Assembly: GCA_027924585.1 (NCBI GenBank)
Contig: BSBM01000608.1
Span: 10,250,501-10,314,500 of the forward strand
Length of the DNA stretch: 64,000 bases
Source of the DNA: Larix kaempferi
Taxonomy: Eukaryota > Streptophyta > Pinopsida > Pinales > Pinaceae
Direction: 5' to 3'
Shown: positions 12,111 to 24,689 of the stretch, piece after piece
Layout: the number at the start of each line of letters is the position of its first letter
Numbering within the stretch: position 1 is the first letter of the stretch
Program-made: the position numbers and the translations under genes
The notes under the pieces: generated by a model
The model's database searches: none
What the model saw: only the letters and a program-made list of their open reading frames with translations
Told to the model about the DNA's origin: nothing

Positions 12111-12328
12111 TCTCATCCAGAGCTTACATTCTTTACTGCCATAATTGCAAGGGGTTCTCATAAATTTCTCCCGCAGTTAGCATGCATCAACCCATATCTT
12201 CCTCCATTGTGTATATAGGGTAATTTATAGGGTTGTTTCCTTCACTGAGTATATAAGCATATTTGTATTCTCTATACAGTCTCCTTGTTTCTCTTGCAAA
12301 CAAGGGGAGTTGCATACTACATGTCCAT

Positions 12329-12628
12329 CTACATTATCCATCCCATTCTTTTAGCACATGTTCTTGACAGCAACATGCCATATCTTGGAGGTACATCAGC
12401 TACTACAACATCTCGAAGGATACTCTTAGATAGCAATTGAGCCAAGTTCACTACCATATCTTTGATCATGCCCACACATTTCATTGGTTTAGAGACAAAA
12501 CTGTATAGGTCATTGTAAGGCTTAGTGATTTCAATTCCAAACTCTTCCATGATCACCTTTGGCCTCAAATTGTGAGAGGCACCTGAATCTAGCACACAAT
12601 TATGCAATAGTTTTCCATGCAGACTCAA
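12329..12628 (-). pseudogene. gypsy aspartic protease fragment
   Basis: The translation contains LHNCVLDSGASHNL, with the DSG catalytic triad of retropepsins intact, followed by IKDMVVNLAQ and VVVADVPPRYGMLLSR, typical of gymnosperm gypsy polyproteins as I remember them. The protease would cleave the polyprotein. About 100 codons are open. Downstream the frame breaks and the RT is missing. Confidence 0.82.
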
Positions 12629-12699
12629 AGTTATATAAAATGGAGGTGTATATTCATTATTTTCCTCTTCTATAGCAGGTCCAATTTAAATGGCATGGC

Positions 12700-14253
12700 T
12701 TTCATCAGCAATATTTAGACTATCAGATTTAGGACTGGGATTATTCAACTTGAGGACCTTTTCAATTTTTTTGGAATACATAGGATTTTGAGCAAGTTCT
12801 GATAGTGGGTTTGGAATTTTAATCATAGACAACAGGAGGTGTAAAATTTACTCCTAGGGAAGATGAGGCATTAGACTTAATTTGATCAGCAGGACTATTT
12901 TCAGCAGGGGAAGGGTCATCAATAGATTTGGTAGTTCTAGGTTCTTTATCCATTTTTTTAAGAATAGAACTTTGAGGTTGATTTCCAGAGAAAATCCTAG
13001 GTCTTAGAAAGTACATTTTCTGTGCTTCAGGCTCATTTTGGTATACATATTCTTGTGAAGATCTCTCATACTCCCCCTGATTTAGGTGTATCATATCATT
13101 ATCATCATTTATCCAAAGGATTTCTTCTGTAGGCTCAACATATTATTCGTATGGAGGCATATCTACCACATGATCTGTATCATTTTTTCTCATTGGTGGT
13201 TGTATTGGAGGATCGTCATTTCTCTTGTCTCGATTTAATATTTGAGGATTAAAAGGATTTCTATACTGATTTTAATTCCTCTGTCCCATACCTTGAGGGT
13301 TTATGTTCTGATTTTTTCCATCTACCTCAAGTCTGGTGATTATATTTGATAATACTCTTAATATCTTTGACCCTTCCTCAATCTTTTCATCTTGATTTTC
13401 CCTATTTTTATTTGAGGTGCCAGCCTCATATTTAGGTTTCTTCTTATCAATGTCTTGTCTGTGTTTTAACTTGCTTGAGGTTGTGATGTTGTCTTCTACA
13501 TCAAGAGCATCATCTTACATACTCAAAAGAGTAGTGGACATCCTTTCTCTAAGAATCATGGCGAATTCATATTCATGAGATTCTGCATAAGTAACTTTAG
13601 TAGCATCTTGTGAAGGTTTAATATCTTGAGGAATTTTATTATAAACATTATTGAATATTTTATTGAACTCACTCACAGTTTCTCCATTTTTATTTTTTAA
13701 AGATGCAAACTCAATGAGGTAATATAAGTGATCTCTCTTTTAACCCCAATATTTCATGAATGCCTGCTCCACAAGAATTCAAGGAATTCGCTGGCAGGGA
13801 TCTAAACCATTTCCTCACCTCACCTTCTAAATATTGCACAAAAATCCTCATATATACATCATCTTATTCAATGAGGAGGTTATCTATAAAATCTTGAAAC
13901 TTAGAAATATGATGTTCTACTGTGATATCTTTTTCTCCATTAAACTTAAGTAATATTTTTAGGTATCTATTAGGCATATCATGAAGGTTATTTGGCAAGT
14001 TCAAAGGACCGAATCTAGTAGCTATCTAAGGATTTATAGCATGGGGTGGACCTCCATGTCCTCTTCCAGCCATATTTAAGTTCTGTAAGACACTATTATG
14101 AGCTTGAGGAGTGAGTGGAGTATTTTGAGGTTGAATAGAGGATTGACCAGGTATGGATGTATTAACAGATAATAATGGAGAAGTAAACAGAGGTTCCAGA
14201 TTTGGATTTAAAGGTGTCTCGGGAATATTACGCAAATTTTCAAAATTATTCAA
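12700..14253 (-). pseudogene. gypsy gag fragment
   Basis: Reading down the minus strand from 14253, an early segment contains MAGRGHGGPPHAINP. It is followed by NRYLKILLKFNGEKDITVEH and, at about 13850-13760, YLEGEVRKWFRSLPANS, which is the retrotransposon gag capsid motif. The frame has several stops (one between LLIE and DVYMRI) and shifts. The lower end (13094-12819) is a low-complexity linker rich in Asn, Pro and Ser. Gag would form the virus-like particle. Confidence 0.78.
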
Positions 14254-14550
14254 ATTGCAAGTATTTCTTTACTATCTATTATAAAAGATAGCAGATGTGA
14301 TTTAAAAGGAGGAATACTTCTCCCATGATATGAATAGATGTTCCTCCAGTGAGTTCGAGAATTAGGCAGGTGCTAGAACTCCTTCGACTGAGGATTTGAT
14401 CTTGTAGGTCTCTTACTAGGATCCAGCTTGATCCAATGAAGTCACTAGGTGAAAACTCAACCAATAATGTCTACTCTACTTCACCACGCAGAGATCATAT
14501 CTTCTTCAACTTTGTATCTGGGAAATATTTCTTTCACATGTGTTCCCCAG

Positions 14551-14561
14551 TATGGTCACCA
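14551..14561 (-). promoter_or_regulatory. possible primer-binding site of the gypsy remnant
   Basis: The minus strand reads TGGTGACCATA, beginning with the TGG expected of a tRNA-primed site. It lies eight bases from a possible LTR end (ACTAACA at 14570). The tRNA is not identified. Confidence 0.4.
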
Positions 14562-14569
14562 TTTTTCAA

Positions 14570-15455
14570 TGTTAGTCCCATAGGTAGACTAGGTTGAAAT
14601 AGAATATGACCAGGAATGATAAGAGATCAAATTTTAAACATATTGGAGCTATATCTGAAATAAAATGTGGTTTGATATTATTCTTCACGTTCTTACAGTA
14701 ACAAATGATTATGAACATTTTTTGTAGATGTAACGATTTGCAGAAGAAATTTACATAATGAAACATAGCATATGAGGAAAATGAAGATGAATTTAACATA
14801 TGAAGTGCTTGAGTGCATTCAAGAAGCGCCTATAAAGTGAATTTCTTAAATAAAAATCAGACATGAACGTACTGAGCCTCGGAAAGAGGAATTCAGTCAT
14901 TCTTTACACAACTAGGAATCATACATGAGTTTTTTCTGTGGATTTATTCACATGCAAAAAGACATTTACGAGCACAATAAGAGTAGGAAAACCCATACAC
15001 TATTGAATCAACATAAAAGACTACAAAGCTTATAGCAGAGGAAAACATATGCTTGAAATATCTGTTATAACATTCATCATTTAATCACAAAAAGGCATCA
15101 TCAATACTTAATTGGAATAAAATATGTTGCATCAATATATTATCATCTCATGAGTCTTCTCATACATACATACGCAATGAAACAATGGAGCTACTAACAT
15201 AGGAACAAATTCTCTCTACACTTCTTTATCTTTAATCTCAGCAAAAACACTACAGGGAAAGAGGGTTTCATAGACTCTAAGTCTAAAACCATAGACAAAG
15301 TATCCATGTTCTAAAATTTCCAGCCTCTATTTCATGGCTTGGCTTACATTATATAACCTTTCAAACTATTTGAATGTGGTTAGACTTGATTTGACACGTA
15401 ACCAAAATAGTAATAGTCTTTTGACTTGTTACTTCTAAAAAAATATGATTTTACA
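14570..15455 (-). repeat. LTR-like segment of the gypsy remnant
   Basis: The segment lies upstream of gag on the minus strand and ends with GGGACTAACA just before the possible primer site. On the minus strand it carries a TATA-like TATATAA (about 15350) and is non-coding and AT-rich. The far boundary is a guess (minus-strand TGTAAAATC at 15455). No second copy is present in the window, so the call is tentative. If correct, this LTR separates the gag-protease remnant from the unknown frame at 15466-18103. Confidence 0.4.
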
Positions 15456-15465
15456 TTTAACTTTT

Positions 15466-18103
15466 TTATAAATCTTGCCCTCGATTTTTCTTCTTACTCA
15501 CCCCTTTTCTCTTACCTATGTATGGTGACATGTGTTCTCTCACATATACTTGGGTTGGAACAACTAGCTGGCCAATTATTTCCCTTGATGACTGCATCTG
15601 TGGTATGGTAGGCATATTTGTTTCCCCAAATGGTGGTACAAAGGATGAAGGGGTAGGGTATCCCATAGTTCTTTCTGGTTGTGTTGAGTGCTATTGATTA
15701 CTTGAAAAGGTTCTTGTTGTGCTAGAAGTTTAACCTGGGATCTACTGCTTTGAGGGTGCAATTGATGGTGTATATTGAGTCGTTGTTTGCCAGTCTCTGT
15801 CTATTGGAGTCCTAAGATCCTTCAAAGCATCTAATGAAAGCTCCGAATCTGTATTTTTTTGCATACGAAACATGATATTTCTCTTTGAATATTATCTTCA
15901 TATTTATCCATATCTAAAACTGAGGTTTTGGTATTTCAATCACTTGTTCTGCTAAGATAACCCCTTCTAGTTGTTCCACTGAAGGTGTTTCATTTATTTT
16001 CTTCTCCAAATTCTTTCTACACTCATATTTTGATAGTATCTCTCCATTCCCATCCCATGGATGGGGTAATCCTAGCTTGATCACCTTGTCAAACAATCCC
16101 TTAAAAATCCCAATATCAGAATCAAAAATTTTCATGTGGATCTTTGATCTCTTCATTAGGACTTGCTTGAATATCATTTGTTTTACCACATTTATGATTG
16201 CAGTTCTACTTGGTATCTACAATCACTGCAATTCAGTATTACTCATGCCATTTAAGTAATATATGACTTGTTCTTCCATCCTTGGCATTTTACTTATCTC
16301 TTTTTTCACCTTCTTTCACCTGAGACTCCTATCTGTTGCCTAGCTTCATCTTCCAATTGTTCATTCCGTTCTCTTAAGTTCCTATATTTGGTTTGTAGAT
16401 CTATCTATATTGGTATCAATCCTGTTGATGGAGACTCATAGGGTGTTATTTGAAGCATCCTTGGTTCTGTAAATCTCAGAGAAGGGTAGTGATAAAAAAT
16501 AACTACTGACCCTGCCCCTTTGTGAGGGGAAGGTGGTATCATGTCTAATATTTCTTTGGGAATTTTTATCTCCTCCTCCTCTTTAGTCTCTCCTTCTTTG
16601 GTTATGTACCTCTTTGATGACTGACCCTGGTCAGTATCATCTATTTCCATGTCTGCATACATTTCTTCTACACCTCTTTTCTGTCCAACCTATTGTTCGT
16701 TTACCCCTTCCTGCTCCAAACATTTATGTACTTCTCTGACCTGTTCCCAGCTTTCTAGATTTGCAATGTTTTGCTAGTCTAGCCTTGGGATTGTCTCATA
16801 TGCAGAGTTCTTTTTTCCATTCTTTGCTTGGAAATACTCCCATGGGGATCATAAGAAAAATATTCTACCTTCCTCAGGTTTAATTGGTCCAAGTAGTCCT
16901 CTAGGTACTATACTACTTTTAGTCACTTTAGCTGAAATGGACCTATCTCTTGAGGCACATTGAAGGTTTTGTGATGTCTATAGTGCCTAAGGTTCCTTTC
17001 ATCTACCTTGAATATCAGCCTAGCATATTCCATGGCAAAAAGAACGCGGGTAAGGAAATCAGGTAATTGATAGGGTTCCTCTTCAAATCCATAGACCCTT
17101 ATCACTGTGTATTCCTCGAAAAGAAACCAGTCTCCTGTTCTGGTTTTAGGTATGAATTGGAGCAGTTTCGGATTCTCTAGAAACATACTTGGAGGGGGAG
17201 AACCATTTAGAATTTTGTATGCTATATTCATAACTTTGTTTGTAAACTCTATGTATTTGGCATTATCAACCTTCCTTAAAAACAAATCACTCCACTTGAA
17301 CACTGGGACAGGGTGTCCACTTTCATCTACTATTTTCAGATCCAAACACTTGAAATGTTTGAAATTTTGGAACACAAACATATAGAATAGGTAGGAGGGG
17401 TATCTAAAAATAGCTATGACAGGAAACTCTTATAACTATTCTTGGATAATTCGAATAAGGTAACCACAAATGTCATACTTAGGATAGGTATTGGACATAA
17501 AAGTTAGACTCAACAAGAAGCCTAGGGTTACTTCATCATTTTGCTTATCATTTTCATAGCCAAAGAATATGCATATCAGGGATAAAGCTCTTATTGAATA
17601 ATAAAAAAATACTACTAAGTAATAAGGGTGGGAGACATCAGGGATGGAAATCCCTTTTTCCAGATGTTTTCTAAAGAACATGTTTCGATTGGAAGGGCTA
17701 AGACTTATGTATGATTGTGATAAGGTAATTTCATTTACAGATTGCAACTTCTGGAATTTAGGGAGTCCAAATTTTTTGTGCATGTTGGGGGCATCTATAC
17801 TACACAGGACGATGGTTAGATATGAATACATAATGTCATGTTTTCTTGGAGAATATTGATTGGAGCACCAGGTGATGAATTCAAGGAAATATACTAACTA
17901 GGACACACAACTTGGGCAAGGTTTGAATCCCACAGATGAAATGGATCTTGGTTTTCTCTTACTAATGTATCCGCCTCGTGTAGGGTTGATATCAGGTTAG
18001 AGTTGGTCATGATGGTATTGAATACATTTGCTTGTTTATCAAGGATATGCTTGTCACCTGCAAATAGATTCTTGGGAAACTTTGTTTTGGATGATCGAGC
18101 CAT
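15466..18103 (-). pseudogene. broken long reading frame of unknown function, probably an extra retroelement ORF
   Basis: A series of minus-strand frames lines up as one decayed protein of roughly 800 residues. It starts at 18103 with MARSSKTKFPKNLFAGDKH, then 17831-17436, 17381-16923, 16662-16405, 16189-15914, and a basic tail ending at 15466. The 17381-16923 piece is the longest open part (152 codons) and contains KTRTGDWFLFEEYTVIRVYG. I recognise no enzyme motif. The style resembles extra ORFs that accompany some large plant gypsy elements, and I have an impression of similar proteins in conifer repeats, but cannot verify it. It could also be a host-derived family spread by a transposon. 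Confidence 0.5.
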
Positions 18104-19039
18104 GGTAGGGTTACTTGAAAAGCAAGTTTGACTAGTTTGATCTCACAATTCTTGTTGGATTCAAAGAGTATAAATTAGGGATTAATTTTGTATCTTTAAT
18201 TAAGCAATTGATTAGGTGAGGCAACAATTCTTAAAATACCTAGTGAACAGGTGGCTGGGGTGGTTTTGTTGCAGAGGATTTTTCTTAACTAACAAGTTTC
18301 TCTAGATTGATCTCTTTCTTCAAATGGATGGTAGGAAAATAATGGACACAAGTTATTCTAATAGAATTCAAAATTCAAAAGGAAACGAATAATTTGTAAT
18401 AAATGACCTTGGCACCCGAAATGAATGAGGTCATTTGGGAGAAGGCCCCTCTATTTTGGACACTTGTCGAGACTTGAGTGGGTCAACATGTCATTGATGT
18501 GGATCCTTTGTTTGATTAGTGGTTGTGTTCGACATCGGCATGGTTTTGGAAAACCACAACTCCCGCTGGGCTTGGTGGTTTAAGAAAATTTATTGTCGAG
18601 GAGTTGTCAGTCACAAAGCGCCGAGTGTATTTTTTTTGTAACTAACTCCTCGACTAAGTGAAATTAAATCTTGTGCAAATCGTCAAGGAGCTATCAATAT
18701 GCATCGTTGACCTGTCGCTCTTCCCTCATATTAGCACGGGCCCCACCTTTAACCTTTGTGCATCTTTTGGAGGAGCTATTGATGTCAACCGTCAATCTGG
18801 CGCTTCTCCGTCAGATGAGATCAAACCCACCTTTATTTTCCATGTATCTCCTGGGATCATTATCACTTATAACCGTTGATCATGGATCCGATCAACGGTG
18901 CTCCATTGTTTCTTATTTAGTACTTGGTTCCTAGATCCTGGTCTTTGCTGTGCTAAATGGATAACCTGCTTTTCCTTGAATTTACGGCTCAGACTCTTAT
19001 TTATGCCATTTTCAACTCTCAAATAATCTTTGTAAAAAT
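18104..19039. other. unassigned stretch
   Basis: Between the unknown minus-strand frame and the gypsy protease. Positions 18400-18950 are richer in GC than the surroundings and contain two overlapping short plus-strand frames, but no recognisable motif, tRNA or primer site was seen. Confidence 0.5.
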
Positions 19040-20155
19040 TCTGCACTAACAGAAGGTAAAATTGCTACACAAACTATTTCTATCTTGATTGACCCGGGTT
19101 CTAGCCAATGTTACATTTCCCCTAAAATTGTTGAATTATGTATGCTTCCAAGGAGTAAACACAAGAAGGCCTAGTTAGTTCAATTAGCCACATGAACTAA
19201 GGGTAAAATAACAAAATTGATAGAAAAATATTAAATAGAAATGAATGGTATGAAAACTGTAGCAGATTTGAACATTCTGCCATTAGGATCGTATGATGTG
19301 TTAATAGGAATGGATTGGTTATAGAAACATAAATAAATTTTGGATTGCTGTCATAAAACATCACTTTGTACATATGGAAATTCCAATCATAGAACTATAA
19401 TAGGAATTCCAAAGGCCATATATATCAGACAACTTTTAGCTTTGTAGATGAACAAATGTGCTAGAAAAGGATGTGAATTGTATGCAATATATATCTTAGA
19501 CTTACTAAAGATGATAAACCCAAGCTATAAGAATTTGCAGTTCTTTAATACTTTAAGGATTTATTTTTGAATGAAATACTAGGTTTACCTCCCAAGAGAG
19601 ACATTGATTTTACACCTTACAAGATGAGTACCCCAGAATTGATGGAATTAAAAATGAAATTATGGGAAATAATGTAAAATAAATACATCAAATCCAATGT
19701 TTCTTCATGGGGATCACCAATTCTTTTCATGAAAAATAAGGATGGAAACATGAGACTATGTATAGATTATAGATACTTAAAAAGTAACAATAAAGAATAA
19801 GTACCCTTTGCCCATAATAGATTATCTGTTTGACCAAATAGGAGGATCAAAACTATTTTCTAAGATTGGTTTATGATCAAGATAGCGTCAAGTGAGGACT
19901 AAAGATGAAGATATACATAAGACAACTTTTAGGACAAGATATGGTTATTACTAATTTGTAGTCATGCCCTTTGGCATTACTAATGCACCAACTACATTTT
20001 TGTATCTTATGCATGGTATATTTTGAGTTTATTTGGATAAGTTTGTATTGGATTGTATTGATGACTTATCTATTCCAAAACTAAAATTGAACATGAAGTT
20101 CATCTCTAAATAGTCTTTTAATAATTAAGAGAAAAAAGTTAGCCATTTTCTCCAA
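19040..20155 (+). pseudogene. Ty3/gypsy protease-reverse transcriptase remnant
   Basis: The plus strand, read through many stops and shifts, gives a protease (LIDPGSSQCYISPKIVEL near 19090, then LPLGSYDVLIGMDWL near 19280). Reverse transcriptase follows: LPPKRDIDF near 19590, [20 protein letters not shown] near 19710, PFGITNA near 19970, and an IDD active-site box near 20060. The order and spacing match Ty3/gypsy pol. A deletion has removed residues between DIDFT and the PYKMSTPEL motif. No RNase H or integrase follows. It lies on the opposite strand to the 12-14 kb gypsy and is a separate, older insertion. Confidence 0.85.
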
Positions 20156-21015
20156 TGGCCAACATTATTAATAAAACTTTAAACTTAATTACTCAAATAT
20201 TCTCATAACAATAATTAATCTGCATCCACTTAGCAAAAGATAATAATAATGTAACACATGAATGTAACAAAATAATTGCAAGGGAGTTGTGGAAACCCCA
20301 AGCCTTGCCTTCTCTTAAGCACCCAAAACCAATACAATAAGAGATAAAAGATCCCACAATGATGAATGATTGATGCTAATGACCTCCCAAAGAATCCTAT
20401 TTATACTATGCCCATGAAGGGGGTAATAATTACTTTTGTAATATACCCAATATCTCAATAAAACTATTTGGGAAATGGGGTATAAATATTTTCCTTTAAA
20501 CAAGATGGAATATCATTTCCAACAAAACTTAATCCTCAAAGTTCCAAACAATACAATTGTTAATTATGTGAAGACATTAGTATCATTTATAACAACCTTA
20601 GTCATTAGAGTATATTTATCCATTGATAAAATATCCGTTTGGAACCATGCAGTGCTATGATAAAATTAACAATGTCTATTCAAACATAGAGGACTTCACC
20701 CTCAATTCAAACCATAATAGATCTTTAAGCAACAAAATGATTATTCAACTTATATCATTCTTGATTTTTATCATTAAGCCAAGACCACTGCTTATGTTAA
20801 ACCAAAAAACACTAAGGTGTATTAATTACATGAAAGATCATTTATAACTTAATAAACTTTGATTACTCCCATACGCTAATAATAATATCAAACCAATGTA
20901 ACAACTATAGTGAACTCTAGTTCTTTTGACTATTTATCAAACATATAAAGCATCATTGAAATTATGATCTCATCTACAATTATAGACAATAAGTATAATT
21001 GTTGGATATCATCAT
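20156..21015. other. unassigned AT-rich stretch with a minus-strand TATA-like site
   Basis: No coding similarity was seen. Around 20390-20410 the minus strand reads TATAAATAGGATTC, and the sequence beyond it looks like a transcript leader, so part of an old LTR on the minus strand is possible. No LTR ends or target duplication could be set. Confidence 0.35.
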
Positions 21016-22052
21016 CTATTAGACTAGTCCAAGACAATTTACTAATTGGCCGCCCTAATATGTCACATAATTTTTGTCTAGCCAATAATCCAATTATTGG
21101 TACAATCAGAACTATTGGATCAAATTCACCAATAAGATCGGCAATAAATAACTCATCTATCATTTTGGTCCTGACCAAAAGAGGTTTCATCTGAATCCTT
21201 AGAAAATAGCCTGGAGGAGAAGAACAATTCTTGGATAATTGATGAGAACATACCCTATATGGTTCGGACCAAAGATGGAAATAACATTGCCGAAATATTG
21301 GAAGATGATATCTACATTTTTTCACTAGGAGATGGGTACTCTTTATAGCTATAATAGATATTTCTCCATATCTAAAATAGTGAATGTTAGGATCCTTCAA
21401 CGACCAGATCCTTTTCAGTGAATTTCGACGAGAAAATATGATAATATGTTTGATCCTTCGATCAAAATGAGTTCGCTCAGGGAAATATCCATGAGACAAC
21501 GATCGTAAATGAGAGGATCATTTAAGAAGGGGAACTAAAATGGATTCACATTCATAGACAGAATGATTCCACAGGAATATGAAAAATCTCATATTCACTC
21601 TCAGGGCGACAATAATCGATCTTTGTAAATTCTCTGGACTATTTTGATATTCATAGAGAACAGATCATAATGGGTGCAAGGAGGGAGCATCTCGGATCCA
21701 GCAATGAAAGGTTTGAACCAAAATTTCTGGATGAATAGAATAGGGTATTCGTGTATCTGATATAATTTGAATGCGGGAATTTATCTTCCAAGAAGGGAAA
21801 TATTGAATGGATCGATTGGAAACTCTTCCATTCATTTATCCCTTCCACAGAATATTTTGACCGTATAGAGAGCGAAACTTCCAGGACCAATGTCAGTCCT
21901 TCTAGTACCGATTCATAATAGGAACTCTTGTTGCGTTCAACTAATGGATTTGGATCACAATTCACGAATAAAACAATTGAATGATTCGGTTGACGTATTT
22001 GACCAACCAAACGTTTTACAGTTAGGAAACTGAATTGATCATTGGAACTTAC
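21016..22052 (-). pseudogene. matK: nuclear copy of plastid matK fragment
   Basis: The minus strand encodes most of maturase K, the plastid intron-splicing factor normally inside trnK. It starts in the N-terminal region ([20 protein letters not shown]) and runs through [51 protein letters not shown] and [18 protein letters not shown] to [12 protein letters not shown]. It is then lost at 21016, about 100 residues short of the usual end. The match is closest to gymnosperm, pine-type matK as I know it. One frameshift follows NSNYI. Two TGA stops (minus-strand codons at 21665-21667 and 21518-21520) stand where conifer matK has arginine. No trnK exon was seen, so this is a plastid DNA insertion in the nucleus, not a functional gene. 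Confidence 0.92.
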
Positions 22053-24689
22053 ATGGATGTGTCTATTGAACATGTGTTCTTGACTACCAAGTCAAAACCT
22101 TCTTACTGGGGGCATTCCATTCACTTTGAGCATGCTTCCTCCAATCCCCAGGATCGCTTCCTTTTATTGGAATTGTCTAGTTGAGCCCCACCTTTATTCT
22201 TCAACACCCTTTAAAATAAGGGTTAAGGTTTATGGCTGAATATTCATTCTCCTTCTTGCCTGGTGTACCACTCAAGGGAAGGGCCTAGATCGATTTATTC
22301 TTCTCCCTTGACCAATCCTCTCTGGTAAGGATAAAAATAGTAAAATGAAGAGTTTCAGTCCCATTCTTTCGCTGATACATTCTCTGCCCTTGCTGATTGG
22401 ACTTAAGGTAGATTAATTATAGTTTTACTTGCCTCAAGAACAGTTCCCAATTGACCATATGTGGGGAAGGTGGGTGCGAAGTGCGAAAATGACTAAATGC
22501 ATCTTACATGTTGCAAAAACTGTATAAATGCCCTTTCTAACAGGTCATATCGCCACTTTCATTCGACCTTTGATTCGTACTGCTCTGCCTTTAAATAATA
22601 ATAGAAAAGATATTAAATTCATCCTCCCCCATGGAAGCTCATACCAAATAGTCTTACTTGTCGGTGCAATTCTACAATGCAATCTAATAACTCTTATATG
22701 TCGATGCAATTCTACGATGCAACCTTACGATGCAATCTTATGGCTCTTACCTATCGATGCAATCTTACGATGAAATAATCTTATGATCCAATCTTACAAT
22801 GCAGTATTATATTTTGAGTAATTGTCTAAATGTACCCTTCCTTCAAGTAGAGCAGGCAATAAAATGAAACAGGACCCTTTACTTTCTTATCGGCCCTACC
22901 TGTATTACCCAACCTCCCTGTATCTTACCTGAATAACCGGTCTCACCCAAATATTTCTTACCTTGAAGGAATAAAGGTTATTGGCATAATAATAAAATGT
23001 GTATATTATTCTGGTCCCCAGCTGATATAACCCAGCTTATCACGAGGCAATAGAAAGCAAGCTTAGGGGAGCGCTATAATAAATAAACTCAAACTTGAAA
23101 GTTATCTCGGCATGGTAAAATACAAGTACTCTTGGCAAGTACTAGTGGCTCTAAGCTACACTAAGCTATGTAGGCTATGACTGGCATATCTCTCTCAGAT
23201 CGAGTACCAGCCATTATTATCTGTGTGTCACCAATGTCTCTGTGTAGGTTCCTGTAGGAATGCATATATAGTTTTGTACCGGTAAGTCAAGGGGGGGTAA
23301 TACTTCTTATTTCACAGGTATGGACTATATACCAATATAGTAGTTTCCACCATTACTTCCATTGCTTGATCAACTCTAACTGGTTCCTTGACTGGATCAA
23401 GTTCAACCGATTCCTTGACCTCCACCTTTGTGGGTTATGCCTCTGCCTCTATAAATGAAAGGGATGCTTAAGACTCTGCTGCCTCTGTAGCCTCCGCCTA
23501 TACCTTAGCCTAAAATAAAAGCACTCCTTCTCTCTGGCTTGGGTCCCTTGTAAACATGCTCTCTCTTGTAATCTTGAGTCTTGAGCATTAACACCAATGA
23601 TACTTTACCATAAAAACCCTTCATAGGACTTGGAAAATAGAGTGTTGAGCATATCTGCTCTCATAGTCTGACAATTTGATTGTGACACCTCTTGTGCATG
23701 ATATATTTTCTCCTTAATGAACTGATGATTATTTAATGATGGTGATGATGTGACTCAGGTGCATATATATTGTTGTTTATATTTCCATCTTGTTATGATC
23801 CAAGATTCTTATTATTATTATTATTATTATATTGCAAATGTATTGGTTTATTGGACTAACTTGTGGAAGGTTGAGGCATGGATGGGAAAACGGGAAATGT
23901 ATCCAAGGATAGGGATAGTTACCTAATGAGGATGACCACCTTGATCTAGTGTTGGGGAACTTTTGGAAAGGAAAAGACTTGGGAATGACTCCTAAAGTAA
24001 ACTAGGTTGGAAAGGTACAGTTAGTGACTCGCCTAACCCAAATAAATATGGTGTTTTTATGATCAGGACATGAAACTAGTTCTTATACTCCTCATTTAAT
24101 TACTTTATTAAGTTATCTTCCCTCCTATCCTTTACCCCTTTGCAATATAGGTTGTCCGGGTTAGCACCATTTGCATGTTAGACTATATGTCTACTCATGA
24201 GCATCCTTATAAAGCTTGTAATTCAACATGATTCTAAGTGTTTAACATGATTTCCCTCAAGCCCTTAACCAATATAGAGCCTACCATATGTGTCTATCAG
24301 CCTCCTTTAACAAGGTGATTCTCATATCCATGTTGAGGAAGAAAGTGATCAATCCCCTTGCATCTTAGCGTTAGGAAAGAGTTTTAACTCTCTACCTTAA
24401 GATTTTTACCCCTCGAGCGAGCCTATCTGGCCTCCATATAAGGAACCTTCCACCGACGATATTACCTTATTCCCTTAAACATCTCGAGTAGGTAGCAAAA
24501 GATAGTACCAAATATATGCTCAAGATAAACCTTACCTTATTTGGATTACTGCATTACCCATATTTATTCATTTATGACATATTTTATGATTACTGTCTTA
24601 CCGTATGACTCTTAATCTTCTTACTGCATTATCATAATAGTGCCTTCCTCCTTATTGTAATCAACCATTTTAGCAAGGACCTCCTAGGC
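22053..24689. other. unassigned stretch
   Basis: No protein similarity recognised. Positions 22660-22800 contain a loose repeat of CGATGCAATCTTACGATG. Positions 23809-23831 are an ATT microsatellite. A TATA-like TCTATAAATGAAA lies near 23448. Fragments of old LTRs are likely, but nothing could be bounded. Confidence 0.4.

Larger units (their letters stand above)
11737..14270 (-). mobile_element. Ty3/gypsy element remnant: gag, protease and archaeal-type RNase H, RT deleted
   Basis: Minus-strand coding remains run from gag (about 14253 down to 12700) through protease (12628-12329) to an RNase H of the second, archaeal type (12097 down to about 11740). The domain order and the RNase H type suggest the Tat-like branch of Ty3/gypsy. 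The reverse transcriptase that should lie between protease and RNase H is absent. Many stops and shifts show it is dead. The left end is interrupted by the copia LTR at 11736, so the missing part may lie left of the window. Confidence 0.82.

Noticed and set aside
21016-22052. Functional plastid matK
   Set aside because: Two stops, one frameshift, missing C-terminus and no trnK exons; flanks are nuclear repeat sequence.
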